Shown here: positions 28,323-37,401 of the stretch, one piece after another | Layout of the letters: the number at the start of each line of letters is the position of its first letter | Position numbering within the stretch: the first letter of the stretch is position 1 | Source of the DNA: Alphaproteobacteria bacterium | GTDB taxonomy: Bacteria > Pseudomonadota > Alphaproteobacteria > Rhizobiales > Aestuariivirgaceae | DNA: 64,000 nucleotides | Assembly (NCBI GenBank): GCA_024642465.1 | Contig: JAHEBA010000003.1 | Location: 1-64,000 of the forward strand | Reading direction: 5' to 3' | Translations under genes and position numbers: made by a program | Notes under the pieces: model-generated | Seen by the model: the letters and a program-made list of their open reading frames with translations, nothing else | Databases searched by the model: none | Told to the model about the DNA's origin: nothing

Positions 28323-28955
28323 ATGCGCTGGTTGATCATCTACCTGCTCGCAGTGGCAGTGATCTGGCTGTTCGTCAGGAATACCTTCTGGCGGCGCGGC
28401 CTGCTGGCGTTGGTGACCGCCGGCTTTGCGGTTCTGATGATTGCGCTGGCGCTCACCGAACAGCAACAGGGCGCGCTGGCACCCACCCAGACTGACCGGC
28501 AACTGAGCGAGGTGCGCCAGTCTGAAGCCTTGCGCTATGGCGCGCTGAAACCGTCGGACATCGCCATAAGCTCGTCGAACCTCACCAGCACCGAAGTCGT
28601 GGGCACCGATCCAAGCGGCCGCGAGGTGCGCCGTCCGGATCCGTTCCGGTGGCAATTGACAACCCGAATTTCGAACCGCTCCGAAACCTATACCGCCCGG
28701 GACGTGGGGTTGCGCGTGCAGCTTTATTCGTGCCCGCCGTTCTTCGCCACGCCGCAGGCCGAAGTGACGCTTGAAGCCCTGCGCGCGGCGTGCTCGCGCG
28801 TGGGGCAACGTACCGTCGGACTGGAGAAGATTTCACTCGCACCGGGCGAGTCTCATGACGACGAGCGCATCATCGACTTTCCCAACCAGCTCGTGGCGAG
28901 TAATCCGCGTTACTGGATCGAGGTGCAGACGGTAACCGCCGAGACCGGCCGCTGA
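28323..28955 (+). CDS. Predicted membrane-anchored protein, unknown function
   Basis: 210 residues. Two hydrophobic segments at about 3-19 and 26-44 form an N-terminal hairpin; the remaining 165 residues are a soluble, probably beta-rich domain. It includes DPFRWQLTTRISNRSETYTARDVGLRVQLYSCPP, which reads like an immunoglobulin-like or FxLYD-type fold, and two Cys (CPP and AACS) that could pair. Not assigned to a family. It sits between argH and lptM, likely on the same transcript. Confidence 0.65.
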   Translation: MRWLIIYLLAVAVIWLFVRNTFWRRGLLALVTAGFAVLMIALALTEQQQGALAPTQTDRQLSEVRQSEALRYGALKPSDIAISSSNLTSTEVVGTDPSGREVRRPDPFRWQLTTRISNRSETYTARDVGLRVQLYSCPPFFATPQAEVTLEALRAACSRVGQRTVGLEKISLAPGESHDDERIIDFPNQLVASNPRYWIEVQTVTAETGR

Positions 28956-29056
28956 CCGGCCACCATGCACATGCTGCACATCGCGCTTTGCCACCGCCGC
29001 CGGATTGCGCTACAACACCGCGAACTGTTGATCGACTTGGCCGGGCCCTGGACGAG

Positions 29057-29203
29057 ATGAACTTGCGCAATTTCCTCATTATTTCCGTGCTGGCGGCAAC
29101 GCTTGCCGGATGCGGCACGCGAGGAGCGCTCGAACCGCCGCCGGGCGCCGCCGAACCTGACCGGGACAAACCGGCTGCCATCGACCCGCTGATCAAACCG
29201 TAG
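29057..29203 (+). CDS. lptM: LPS translocon maturation chaperone LptM-like lipoprotein
   Basis: 48 residues. Lipoprotein signal MNLRNFLIISVLAATLAGC with the lipidated Cys19 in LAGC, followed by GTRGALEPP and a Pro/Asp-rich tail, as in the YifL/LptM family. LptM binds the LptD-LptE complex in the outer membrane and helps LptD disulfide formation in E. coli. The argH-lptM-lysA order supports the call. The ATG at 29057 is chosen because it starts the lipoprotein signal; the frame extends upstream to 28988. Confidence 0.8.
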   Translation: MNLRNFLIISVLAATLAGCGTRGALEPPPGAAEPDRDKPAAIDPLIKP

Positions 29204-29281
29204 TGACGCGGCCACTGCCTGCCGCCTTGCCCCGAGGCTGCCCGACCTGATCGTTAGCGTTCCATCCGGATTTCCCGACCA

Positions 29282-30550
29282 ATGCATCATTTCAGCTATC
29301 GCGATGGCGTCCTGCACGCCGAGGACGTTTCACTCGCCGAACTCGCGGTCGACCTGGACACGCCGTTCTACTGCTATTCCACCGCGACGCTGACCCGGCA
29401 TTTCCAGGTGTTGAAGAAGGCATTTGCCGGTCTCGACATAATGATCTGCTACGCGATGAAGGCCAACTCCAACCAGGCCGTCATCAAGACCCTGGCCGAT
29501 CTCGGCGCCGGCATGGACGTGGTATCGGAAGGCGAATTGCGCCGCGCGCTGGCAGCAGGCGTACCGGCAAGGCGCATCGTGTTTTCCGGCGTCGGAAAGA
29601 CAGCCGCCGAAATGTCGCTTGCCCTGCGCGAAGGCATTGCCTGCTTCAACGTGGAAAGCGAGCCTGAACTGGAGCTGCTTTCGACCATCGCCCAGCGGCT
29701 GGGCGAGACCGCCAACATCTCGATCCGGGTCAACCCCGACGTCGACGCAAAGACCCACGTCAAGATCACCACCGGCAAGTCGGACAACAAGTTCGGCATC
29801 TCCATGACCCGTGCGCGCGAGGTCTATGCCCGCGCCTCGAAGCTTGCGGGCATCCGCATCACCGGCGTGGACATGCACATCGGCTCGCAGATCACCACGC
29901 TCGAGCCCTACCAGCAGGCTTACCGGATTCTCGGCGGGCTGGTTGAGGAACTACGCGCCGACGGCCACCCGATCACCCACGTCGACATTGGCGGTGGGCT
30001 TGGCGTGCCGTATCGCGGCACCAACGACGTGCCGCCGCATCCGGACGAATATGCCGCCCTGGTGCTCGACACGCTGGGGCACCTTAACTGCAAGTTCGTG
30101 ATGGAGCCCGGCCGCATGATCGCCGGCAATGCAGGCATCCTGGTGTCGCGGGTCATCCACGTGAAGGACACCGGCGAAAAGCGCTTCATCATCGTCGATG
30201 CCGCCATGAACGACCTGATCCGGCCAACGCTGTATGACGCCTATCACGAGATCATTCCGGTCAGCGAAGCGCGCAACGCAACCCTGAACAGCCTGGCCGA
30301 CATCGTCGGACCGGTGTGCGAGTCGGGCGATTACCTGGCCCAGAACCGGCCGTTGCCGCAACTCGAGCCGGGCGACCTGATTTCGGTCATGACCGCTGGC
30401 GCCTACGGCGCGGTGCAGGCCTGCACCTACAATTCGCGGCTGCTGGTGCCGGAGGTGCTGGTCAACGGCCCGCACTACGCCATCATCCGGCCGCGCCAGA
30501 CCTATGACGATCTCATCGGTCTTGACCGTCTGGCCTCCTGGCAGCACTGA
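29282..30550 (+). CDS. lysA: Diaminopimelate decarboxylase
   Basis: 422 residues. PLP enzyme making L-lysine from meso-diaminopimelate, the last lysine step. Fold type III decarboxylase: Lys60 in CYAMKANSN forms the Schiff base, HIGSQI and GGGLGVPY bind PLP, EPGRMIAGNAG and CESGDYLAQNRPLP (catalytic Cys) lie in the second domain. It uses the product pathway fed by asd at 8.4 kb. Confidence 0.97.
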   Translation: MHHFSYRDGVLHAEDVSLAELAVDLDTPFYCYSTATLTRHFQVLKKAFAGLDIMICYAMKANSNQAVIKTLADLGAGMDVVSEGELRRALAAGVPARRIVFSGVGKTAAEMSLALREGIACFNVESEPELELLSTIAQRLGETANISIRVNPDVDAKTHVKITTGKSDNKFGISMTRAREVYARASKLAGIRITGVDMHIGSQITTLEPYQQAYRILGGLVEELRADGHPITHVDIGGGLGVPYRGTNDVPPHPDEYAALVLDTLGHLNCKFVMEPGRMIAGNAGILVSRVIHVKDTGEKRFIIVDAAMNDLIRPTLYDAYHEIIPVSEARNATLNSLADIVGPVCESGDYLAQNRPLPQLEPGDLISVMTAGAYGAVQACTYNSRLLVPEVLVNGPHYAIIRPRQTYDDLIGLDRLASWQH

Positions 30551-30674
30551 AGGCCGGCTGGAGAAACTTCGTGCTGCTGCCGGAACCGGGACGATCACAT
30601 TTTCGTTTACCGCCCGATGCGGCGCCTGAATGCAGTCCCTTGTTTTTGCCGCACTGTGTTAGGATCATCGCCGG

Positions 30675-33290
30675 ATGAGTGCGAACCCGGAACATATCCT
30701 TGCCCGCAAGGTCTGGCTTGCCCGCCTGGCAATCGCATGGGAGCGGCTGCTGGAGGCAGTGTTTCCGGCCATGATGATCACCGGCCTCGTGCTTCTGGTG
30801 ATGTTGTCCGGTCTCGTTGCGCCGCTTCCCGCATGGGCGAAGATCGCTGCCGCCGCCGTGGCCGGCGCTGCATTGCTGTGGTCCCTGCGCCCGCTGGCGC
30901 GCCTGTCATGGCCGGACCAGCACGACGCCGTCGCCCGCATCGAACGGCGCTCCGGCGTCAAGCATCGCCCCGCCACCAGCTTCACCGACACGATGGCCGG
31001 CGAGGCATCGGCCACGCCAGAGCAGAAGGCCCTGTGGCAGGCCCACCGCGAGCGCATGGCCCGCGAGATGGAAAAACTGAAGGCGGGCAGTCCCCGCTCG
31101 CCACTGCCGCGGCTTGACCAGAACGCCATGCGTAACGCACTGGCCGTGGCCCTGATTGCCGCCGGCGTGCTCACCGCGGGCAGCTGGCGCGAGCGGGTCA
31201 TGGAGACCGTGTCGCTGACGGCACCCGTTCCGGCTGCCTCGCTGACACTCGATGCATGGCTCAACCCGCCGGCCTATACGGCACGCCCGCCTGTGCTGCT
31301 CACCCGCCCAGTGACGGCCACGGACGCTTCCGGCAACGCAGTCGCCACGCCACGCGTGTCGGTGCCGCAAGGATCGGAACTGGTCGCCCGCCTTGCCGGA
31401 ACCGGCGACATGGTGGTCACGCTGCTCGACCCCAATGCCAGTGACGAAGACGGCAAGCCCAGGGTTCTCGCCACCATCGCGCCCGAACCCGCCGCCGAGG
31501 GCACTCCCGCTGCCACCAGCCAGGAATTGCGCGCGACCATCGACCGCGCCAACATCGTCTCCATCAGCGCCGGCGGCCGCGACATGGGCGCATGGCCGGT
31601 CGACGTCATTCCCGACAACCCGCCGGTGGTAAGCGTGCCATCGGCCGTGGAAGTCACCCCATCCGGCGGTTTCGCACTGCCATGGAAGGTATCGGACGAT
31701 TACGGCGTCACGTCGCTGGCCGCGCGCCTGAACCTCAGCGAAAGCCAGTTCGATGATCACAGCCTGCCCCCGCAGGACAACGAGTTTCTGAAAGACGCGC
31801 CCGATTTCACGGTGTCGCTGCAGAAGATCAATCCGCGCCAAGCCGAGGGCAAGAGCTTCCAGGACCTGACCGAGCACCCCTGGGCGGGGCTTGAGGTCGA
31901 GCTGGTGCTCGACGCGACCGACCAGGCGGGTCAGACCGGCTCCAGCGAGGTGCTGAAGTTCAAGCTGCCCGAGCGACCCTTCACCAAGCCGTTGGCCCAG
32001 GCGCTCGTCGAGCAGCGCCGCAACCTGTTCATTTACCCCGACATGGAGCGCGACGTCGTTCGCGCCCTGCTGGCCATGATGGTGTGGCCTGAAGGCCTGA
32101 TCGAGAGTTCGGGGGTATATCTGGGCATCCGCACCGCCGCGGCACACCTCTACCGAGCGCGCACCCATGAAGACGTGCGCCAGGTGACCGACATGCTCTG
32201 GCAGATCGCCCTGTCGATCGAGAGCGGCAACCTGCCGGACGCACTCAAGAAGCTTCAGGCCATCAAGAAGGAGCTCGAGAAGGCGTTGGCCGAGGGGGCT
32301 TCGGAAGAACGCATTGCAGAACTCATGCAGCAGATGCGCGAGGCCATGAACGAATATCTGCAGGCCATGCAGCAGCAGATGCTCGAGGAGATGCGCAAGA
32401 ACCCGGAAGCCTTCAACCAGCAACAGCAACAGAACCAGCAGGCCGAACAGTCCATCCGCTCCCGCGATCTGCAGCAGATGATGGACATGATCGAGAAGCT
32501 GGCCAAGTCGGGCGCGCGCGATGCCGCCCAGCAGATGCTGTCGGAACTGGAGAACATGCTGCAGAACCTGCGCCCCGGCATGCCGCGCCAGGCCAATCCG
32601 CAACGCAATTCGCCGATGGGCCGGATGCTCGAGCAGTTGTCGGAAATGATGCGCCGTCAGCAGCAGCTGATGGACCAGACCTTCCGCATGCCGCAGGACG
32701 GTCAGCCCCAGTCCGGCGACCAGAACCAGGGCCAGATGCAGCCCGGCCAGCAGGGACAGGAGCCCGGCGGGCGCGGCCAGACCGAACAGCAGACGCCCGG
32801 CAATGGCCAGCTCTCGCAGCAGCAGCAGGACCTCGCCCAGATGCTGGAACGGCTGATGGAGCAGATGCAGCAGCAGGGCATGCAGCCCGGCGACGGGCTG
32901 GGCAAGGCCCAGCAGGAAATGGGCGAAGCGGCCGGAGAGCTGGGTGAAGGCCAGCGCAACGAAGCACTCGGCAGCCAGGGCGAGGCAATGCGGGGCCTGC
33001 GCGAGGGAGCGCGCAACATGGCCCAGCAGATGATGCAGCAGGGCACCGGCAACGAGGGCAACATCGGCCGTCATGGCGAAGGCCGCGATGCCGACCAGCG
33101 CGACCCGCTCGGCCGGCCCATGCCGTCGCAAGGTGAAGAGTACGGCCAGCGCGACAACATGCTGCCCAACGAGGCCGCCGTGGAGCGCGCCCGGCGCATC
33201 CTCGACGCACTGCGCTCTCGCGCCAACCAGCCCGACCGCCCACGCTTCGAGCTCGATTATATCGACCGGCTGCTCAAGGGCCTCTACTGA
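30675..33290 (+). CDS. TIGR02302 family protein (DUF4175), large membrane protein
   Basis: 871 residues. I recognise the alphaproteobacterial TIGR02302/DUF4175 family, commonly next to lysA. Transmembrane segments at about 29-48, 55-72 and 151-166, then a periplasmic region with Ig-like/beta character (about 180-430). From about 530 there is a long helical, Gln/Met-rich segment (AMQQQMLEEMRKNPEAF, QQQQ runs and PGQQGQEPGG-like low complexity), predicted coiled coil or disordered. The C-terminal DALRSRANQPDRPRFELDYIDRLLKGLY is well conserved in the family. Function unknown; envelope role inferred. Confidence 0.9.
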   Translation: MSANPEHILARKVWLARLAIAWERLLEAVFPAMMITGLVLLVMLSGLVAPLPAWAKIAAAAVAGAALLWSLRPLARLSWPDQHDAVARIERRSGVKHRPATSFTDTMAGEASATPEQKALWQAHRERMAREMEKLKAGSPRSPLPRLDQNAMRNALAVALIAAGVLTAGSWRERVMETVSLTAPVPAASLTLDAWLNPPAYTARPPVLLTRPVTATDASGNAVATPRVSVPQGSELVARLAGTGDMVVTLLDPNASDEDGKPRVLATIAPEPAAEGTPAATSQELRATIDRANIVSISAGGRDMGAWPVDVIPDNPPVVSVPSAVEVTPSGGFALPWKVSDDYGVTSLAARLNLSESQFDDHSLPPQDNEFLKDAPDFTVSLQKINPRQAEGKSFQDLTEHPWAGLEVELVLDATDQAGQTGSSEVLKFKLPERPFTKPLAQALVEQRRNLFIYPDMERDVVRALLAMMVWPEGLIESSGVYLGIRTAAAHLYRARTHEDVRQVTDMLWQIALSIESGNLPDALKKLQAIKKELEKALAEGASEERIAELMQQMREAMNEYLQAMQQQMLEEMRKNPEAFNQQQQQNQQAEQSIRSRDLQQMMDMIEKLAKSGARDAAQQMLSELENMLQNLRPGMPRQANPQRNSPMGRMLEQLSEMMRRQQQLMDQTFRMPQDGQPQSGDQNQGQMQPGQQGQEPGGRGQTEQQTPGNGQLSQQQQDLAQMLERLMEQMQQQGMQPGDGLGKAQQEMGEAAGELGEGQRNEALGSQGEAMRGLREGARNMAQQMMQQGTGNEGNIGRHGEGRDADQRDPLGRPMPSQGEEYGQRDNMLPNEAAVERARRILDALRSRANQPDRPRFELDYIDRLLKGLY

Positions 33291-33505
33291 CCAGCCTTTA
33301 CGCGCAAGCGCTGCGATCCGGCATGTGATGAAATGCACATCCGCCTGTGCCGATCGCCCCTAATGTCACTGACAACAAGAGCGCGGTACCTTCCCCTCCC
33401 CTCCCTGCAAACCGGGTTCCTGGCTCTCTGATCTGACCGGTACTCCCTGACCGGAAAGATATCGACAGTGGCAGGCCGCCCCTCTCCTGCCCCATGTCAC
33501 CAGCG

Positions 33506-33537
33506 AAAAGGGCAGCTTCTCCCGAAGCTGCCCTTTT
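33506..33537. terminator. Bidirectional intrinsic terminator
   Basis: AAAAGGGCAGCTTC (33506-33519), loop TCCC, GAAGCTGCCCTTTT (33524-33537): a perfect 14-bp stem with A and T runs on both sides. It lies between the convergent DUF4175 gene and hpt, and can stop transcription from either side. Confidence 0.92.
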
Positions 33538-33557
33538 CCACTTCTCAGGATTTCACC

Positions 33558-34106
33558 TCAGGTTTTCACCACGTGGCCCACGAAGGGCAACTCGCGGAAG
33601 GCATGCGCCATGTCCATGCCATATCCTACGACGAAGCGGTCCGGGCAGTCGAAGCCCTTGAAGTCGGCGTCCAGTTCCGCGGCCCGGTGACCCGGCTTGT
33701 CCAGCAGCACCGCCGTCATCACCTGTCTCGCGCCACGGGCGGCAAGCAGGTCCTTGGCATAGGCCAGCGTTCGGCCTGACTCGAGAATGTCGTCGATCAG
33801 CAACACATCCCGCCCGCGCACATCCGTCTCGATGTCCCGCAGAACCTCGACCCGGCCCGATGACGATGTCCGTGCCCGGTAGCTGGCCAGCATCATGAAG
33901 TCCACTTCCGGCGAAAGGCCGGCACCATGCATGGCCCGCAACAGGTCGGCGGCGAAGATGAAGCTTCCCTTCAGCACCGGCACGACCAGCAGCTTCTGCG
34001 GCTGGCGTGCGGCAACGCCGGCGGCAATGTCCTTCACCCGCCCGGCGATTTCCGCCTCGCTGAACAGGACCTTGATCCGGTGGCCGTCAATTTCGATGGA
34101 GCTCAT
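33558..34106 (-). CDS. hpt: Hypoxanthine phosphoribosyltransferase
   Basis: 182 residues. Salvages hypoxanthine (and guanine) with PRPP to nucleotides. The PRPP loop VLLIDDILESGRTLAYA is clear, as are PVLKGSFIFAADLLR near the N-terminus, the flexible SYRARTSSSGRVE loop, and the terminal PDRFVVGYGMDMAHAFRELP with the base-binding Asp. ATG at 34106 gives MSSIEIDGHRIKVLFSE. It is 13 bases after the zinc-ribbon gene and probably shares its transcript. Confidence 0.95.
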   Translation of the reverse strand: MSSIEIDGHRIKVLFSEAEIAGRVKDIAAGVAARQPQKLLVVPVLKGSFIFAADLLRAMHGAGLSPEVDFMMLASYRARTSSSGRVEVLRDIETDVRGRDVLLIDDILESGRTLAYAKDLLAARGARQVMTAVLLDKPGHRAAELDADFKGFDCPDRFVVGYGMDMAHAFRELPFVGHVVKT

Positions 34107-34119
34107 GGTGGCTGGAAGT

Positions 34120-34833
34120 TCAGCCCAATTCGCCCGGCTTGGCAAAGCGGATTTCAACGCTGTCCACGCCTTCCGGCGGCGCGGCAAGCCGGGTGACGAA
34201 GGCCGACGCCACGCCAGCGCCGATCGGACCCTTGCCCGCACTGTTCAGCGTCCAGGCATGAAGTTCCCTGCCTTCGGCATCCATGAGGATGAACCGCAAC
34301 GGCGGTACCCGCTGGTCTTCACCGGTAATGTTGGAAATCTGGCCGCGAAGCGCCAGCACCGGCTGGCCGCCCACGATCATGTACTGCTGTTCGACCCCGG
34401 AAATCGCCAGGCCGTAGATGTTCACGTTCTTGCCTGCCAGCGAATAGATCTTCGCCGTTGCCGGAGCCGCCTGCACGATGCGCTCGGGGAACGTCACCAT
34501 GCCGCCCAGCACCAGGCAGATGCCGGCGGCAAGCCCGGCCCAGCCGCGAAGCTGAGCCATCCGCCGCTCCCGCTTCGCCTTTGCCTTCTGCTCGGCCATG
34601 CGGGCCGCACGTGCAATCTTGCGCGCCTCAGCCATCACGCGCGCATCGCTGTCATCTTCGCCCTGAGCCGCCACACGCTCGTCGGCATTCACCGCTACAA
34701 GGTCGCTCACGTCGGTACCATGGGCCTCGATCCAGCCATGGCCGCACGCGCCGCAGCGCATGATGGTCGCATCGCTGCCTACCGGCTTCGGCAGGTCGTA
34801 CTCGGTTGCACAAGAGGGGCAGGAGACTATCAT
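34120..34833 (-). CDS. MJ0042-type zinc-ribbon membrane protein (DUF3426-like)
   Basis: 237 residues from ATG 34833; a GTG at 34842 would add three. The N-terminal zinc ribbon has CPSC (Cys5, Cys8) and CGAC (Cys27, Cys30), typical of zinc_ribbon_5. A basic coiled stretch (about 65-92) precedes one transmembrane segment at about 95-113, then a C-terminal periplasmic domain similar to DUF3426 (SGVEQQYMIVGGQPVLALRGQISNITGEDQRVPPLRF). Divergent from ftsE. Homologues next to ftsEX are common in alphaproteobacteria; function unknown. Confidence 0.82.
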   Translation of the reverse strand: MIVSCPSCATEYDLPKPVGSDATIMRCGACGHGWIEAHGTDVSDLVAVNADERVAAQGEDDSDARVMAEARKIARAARMAEQKAKAKRERRMAQLRGWAGLAAGICLVLGGMVTFPERIVQAAPATAKIYSLAGKNVNIYGLAISGVEQQYMIVGGQPVLALRGQISNITGEDQRVPPLRFILMDAEGRELHAWTLNSAGKGPIGAGVASAFVTRLAAPPEGVDSVEIRFAKPGELG

Positions 34834-35011
34834 TCGCTTCACTCTCGAACGCTGATTCGGGCCGGTCCGGATCCGTCAGCGGCCTGGTCTGCGGCAGGAA
34901 CCACAAGTTGGCCGGGAACCGGGAATGACCGATTGCAAGAGTAAAGCCGGATTACGGTTAAGACGGCGTAAATGGCGAACATCGCGCTCAATCCGCTGAC
35001 AGGAAAACCAG

Positions 35012-35677
35012 TTGTCCATCGTGCGTTTTGAAAATGTGGGGCTGCGGTACGGAAGTGGTCCGGAGGTTCTGAAGGACCTGAACCTGACCCTGGAAACGGG
35101 CTCGTTCAGCTTTCTCACCGGCGCGTCCGGCGCGGGCAAGACATCGCTCATGCGCATGTTGTTACTAGCGCTGAAGCCCACCCGCGGCATGATCACCCTG
35201 TTCGGTGAAAATGTCGGCGCACTGCCCCGCTCGCGCCTGCCGGACCTACGCCGCCGCATCGGCGTGGTGTTCCAGGAGTTCCGCCTGCTCGATCATCTGA
35301 CCACGTTCGAGAACGTGGCCCTGCCATTGCGCATCCGCGGGGCGAAGCTGAACGACTACCGCGACAATGTTATGGAATTGCTCGACTGGGTGGGCCTCGA
35401 CCACCATGCCAATGCCTATCCGCCGGTGCTGTCAGGCGGCGAGAAGCAGCGCGCAGCCATCGCCCGCGCCGTGGTGTCGAGCCCCGAGCTTCTGCTGGCC
35501 GACGAGCCTACCGGCAACGTCGACCCGGCGCTGGCGCTGAGGCTCATGAAGCTGTTTCGCCAGCTCAACCAGTTCGGCACCACCGTCCTGATTGCAACCC
35601 ACGACACCCACCTGCTCGAAACATTTGACGTGCCGGTGCTGCAACTTGCCGACGGGCGTACGGAGTGGTTGCCATGA
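35012..35677 (+). CDS. ftsE: Cell division ATP-binding protein FtsE
   Basis: 221 residues. ATPase of the FtsEX complex, which activates septal peptidoglycan hydrolases through the cell membrane. Walker A GASGAGKTSL, signature LSGGEKQRAAIARAV, Walker [12 protein letters not shown], and FRLLDHLTTFENVALPLRI, which is FtsE-like. The start is TTG at 35012, with AGGAAAA at 35001-35007 as ribosome binding site; the next candidate, GTG at 35021, would cut into the first strand. The stop overlaps ftsX. Confidence 0.95.
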   Translation: MSIVRFENVGLRYGSGPEVLKDLNLTLETGSFSFLTGASGAGKTSLMRMLLLALKPTRGMITLFGENVGALPRSRLPDLRRRIGVVFQEFRLLDHLTTFENVALPLRIRGAKLNDYRDNVMELLDWVGLDHHANAYPPVLSGGEKQRAAIARAVVSSPELLLADEPTGNVDPALALRLMKLFRQLNQFGTTVLIATHDTHLLETFDVPVLQLADGRTEWLP

Positions 35678-36618
35678 GACCGCAGGCAGCAGCGGGCAGC
35701 AGACCTTCCTCGGCGACCAGGCCCGCGCTGGTGACCGGCCGGGCCAAAGTCATTCCGGAGGCGACCGCGCCGCACATGACGCTGATGACCGCCATGGCGG
35801 CCATGTGCTACCTCGCGGTGCTTGCCATCGGCGCCCTGCTGATGACATCGGCTGCAGTCAACAGCTGGACGTCGCAGGTTGCCAGCGAAGTGACGGTTCA
35901 GATTTCGGGCGCCGACGGGGTCGATGTCGACGGTGACACCGCACGCGCGGCCCGCATCCTGCGCGACACCCCCGGCATCAGCGGTGCGACCGTGGTTCCC
36001 GCAGCCGAAGCGCGCCGCCTGCTTGAGCCGTGGCTCGGCAAGTCGGCCATTCTGGACGATCTGCCGATCCCGCAACTCATCAACGTGAGTATCGACAAGG
36101 CCAGCCCGCCCGATCTCGAGGGCTTGCGCGCGCGCCTGGCCGCCGAAGTTCCCTCGGCCACGCTGGACACCCACCGGCGCTGGCAGGCGGAGCTGATCTC
36201 CATGGCAGGCACGCTGACCTGGCTCGCCATTGCGGTGCTCAGCCTGATTGCGTCTGCAGCCGCGGTGCTGGTGGTCTACGCCACCCGTGCCGCAATGGAA
36301 GCGAACCGCGAGGTTCTCGAAGTCCTGTACCTGGCGGGCGCGCGCGACAGCTTCATCTCGCGCGAGGTGCTGTGGCGGTTCTGCCTGACCGGACTGAAAG
36401 CGGGCCTGATCGGCGCCTTGCTCGGTTTCATCACCTTCATCTTGCTGGGTTTCGGCAGTGGCCGGCTTGCAGGGCCGGTGAAGGATTTCCTCTATGATCC
36501 GCTTGGCGCCAGTAGCACAAGCTACCTCGCCATCCTGGCGGTTCCGGTGGTCGCGACCGTGATCTCGCTGATCACGGCGCGCCTGTCCATCTCGCGCGTC
36601 TTGAAGGCAATGTTCTGA
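35674..36618 (+). CDS. ftsX: Cell division protein FtsX
   Basis: 314 residues. Permease-like partner of FtsE. Cytoplasmic N-terminus, first transmembrane segment around 35-60, a periplasmic loop (about 65-170, where the amidase activator docks in other bacteria), then three segments near 175-200, 230-258 and 283-302. The AGARDSFISREVLWRFCLTGLKAGLIGA block is the FtsX-domain signature. ATG at 35674 overlaps the ftsE stop (ATGA), so the pair is translationally coupled. Confidence 0.95.
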   Translation: MRPQAAAGSRPSSATRPALVTGRAKVIPEATAPHMTLMTAMAAMCYLAVLAIGALLMTSAAVNSWTSQVASEVTVQISGADGVDVDGDTARAARILRDTPGISGATVVPAAEARRLLEPWLGKSAILDDLPIPQLINVSIDKASPPDLEGLRARLAAEVPSATLDTHRRWQAELISMAGTLTWLAIAVLSLIASAAAVLVVYATRAAMEANREVLEVLYLAGARDSFISREVLWRFCLTGLKAGLIGALLGFITFILLGFGSGRLAGPVKDFLYDPLGASSTSYLAILAVPVVATVISLITARLSISRVLKAMF

Positions 36619-36727
36619 ACAGGCATAAGGCACTGGATGTCCGTCTGTATCCGGGGCAACACGAACACGGACAACATGATTGCGGGGGGAGGGAGCTGCA
36701 GCAGGCGCGCTGTGGATGCGTAGACAC

Positions 36728-37366
36728 ATGACGGAAGACAGGCAATCTGCCGAAGTTTCCGGTCCACTGCCGGACCAGCCGCGCGGTGGACGGCGGGTGC
36801 TGCTTCGCAGTGGCCTCATTGCGGTATGTGCGATCCTCGTCATCCTGGGCGGGTTCGCCGAGTTCTGGCGTCAGTCGGCCAGTCTGAAGGGACCGGACAA
36901 GGCCGATGCCGAGGGCATCGTGGTGCTGACCGGGGGTCCCGAGCGCATATCCACCGCAATCCGGCTGCTGGAAAACAAGGCCGCCAAGCGCCTGTTGATC
37001 TCGGGCGTCCACCCGCAGACCACCGCCCGCCAGTTGCGTCAGATCACCGGTACGGAGCGCGACCTGTTCCGTTGCTGCATCGATCTAGACAAGCGCGCCG
37101 CCGATACCCGGGGCAATGCCGTCGAGGCCGCTGAATGGGCCCGCGACAAGGGCTTCACCCGGCTGCTGATCGTCACCAGCGATTATCACATCCTGCGCGC
37201 CATGAAGGAATTCTCCCGGGTCATGCCCGAGGCAGAACTCATGGCATGCCCGGTTGCCGGCAGCGATGGCCATGACCCGCTGCACAGCACCGCCTCCCTA
37301 AAGCTGTGGTTTTCGGAATACCTGAAATACCTGCTTGCGCTGGTGCGCATCCAGATCGGAAACTGA
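36728..37366 (+). CDS. YdcF family protein (DUF218)
   Basis: 212 residues. One N-terminal transmembrane segment at about 26-47, then a DUF218 domain: DAEGIVVLTGGPERISTAIRLLE, LISGVHPQTTARQLRQ, DTRGNAVEAAEWARDKGFTRLLIVTSDYHILRAMKEFSR, the usual order of blocks with the conserved Thr-x-x-Asn and TSxYH motifs. Family members such as ElyC/SanA act in envelope carbon-lipid or peptidoglycan homeostasis. It lies between ftsX and plsC, a conserved order. ATG 36728 is preferred; ATG 36716 would add four residues. Confidence 0.9.
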   Translation: MTEDRQSAEVSGPLPDQPRGGRRVLLRSGLIAVCAILVILGGFAEFWRQSASLKGPDKADAEGIVVLTGGPERISTAIRLLENKAAKRLLISGVHPQTTARQLRQITGTERDLFRCCIDLDKRAADTRGNAVEAAEWARDKGFTRLLIVTSDYHILRAMKEFSRVMPEAELMACPVAGSDGHDPLHSTASLKLWFSEYLKYLLALVRIQIGN

Positions 37367-37401
37367 CTTTCCTTCCCGGCAGGCTCACCAGGAGTCGATC
37401 C

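Noticed and set aside
30906-33338. 810-codon open frame on the minus strand
   Set aside because: Antisense to the DUF4175 gene; the Leu-rich translation mirrors its Gln-rich codons.
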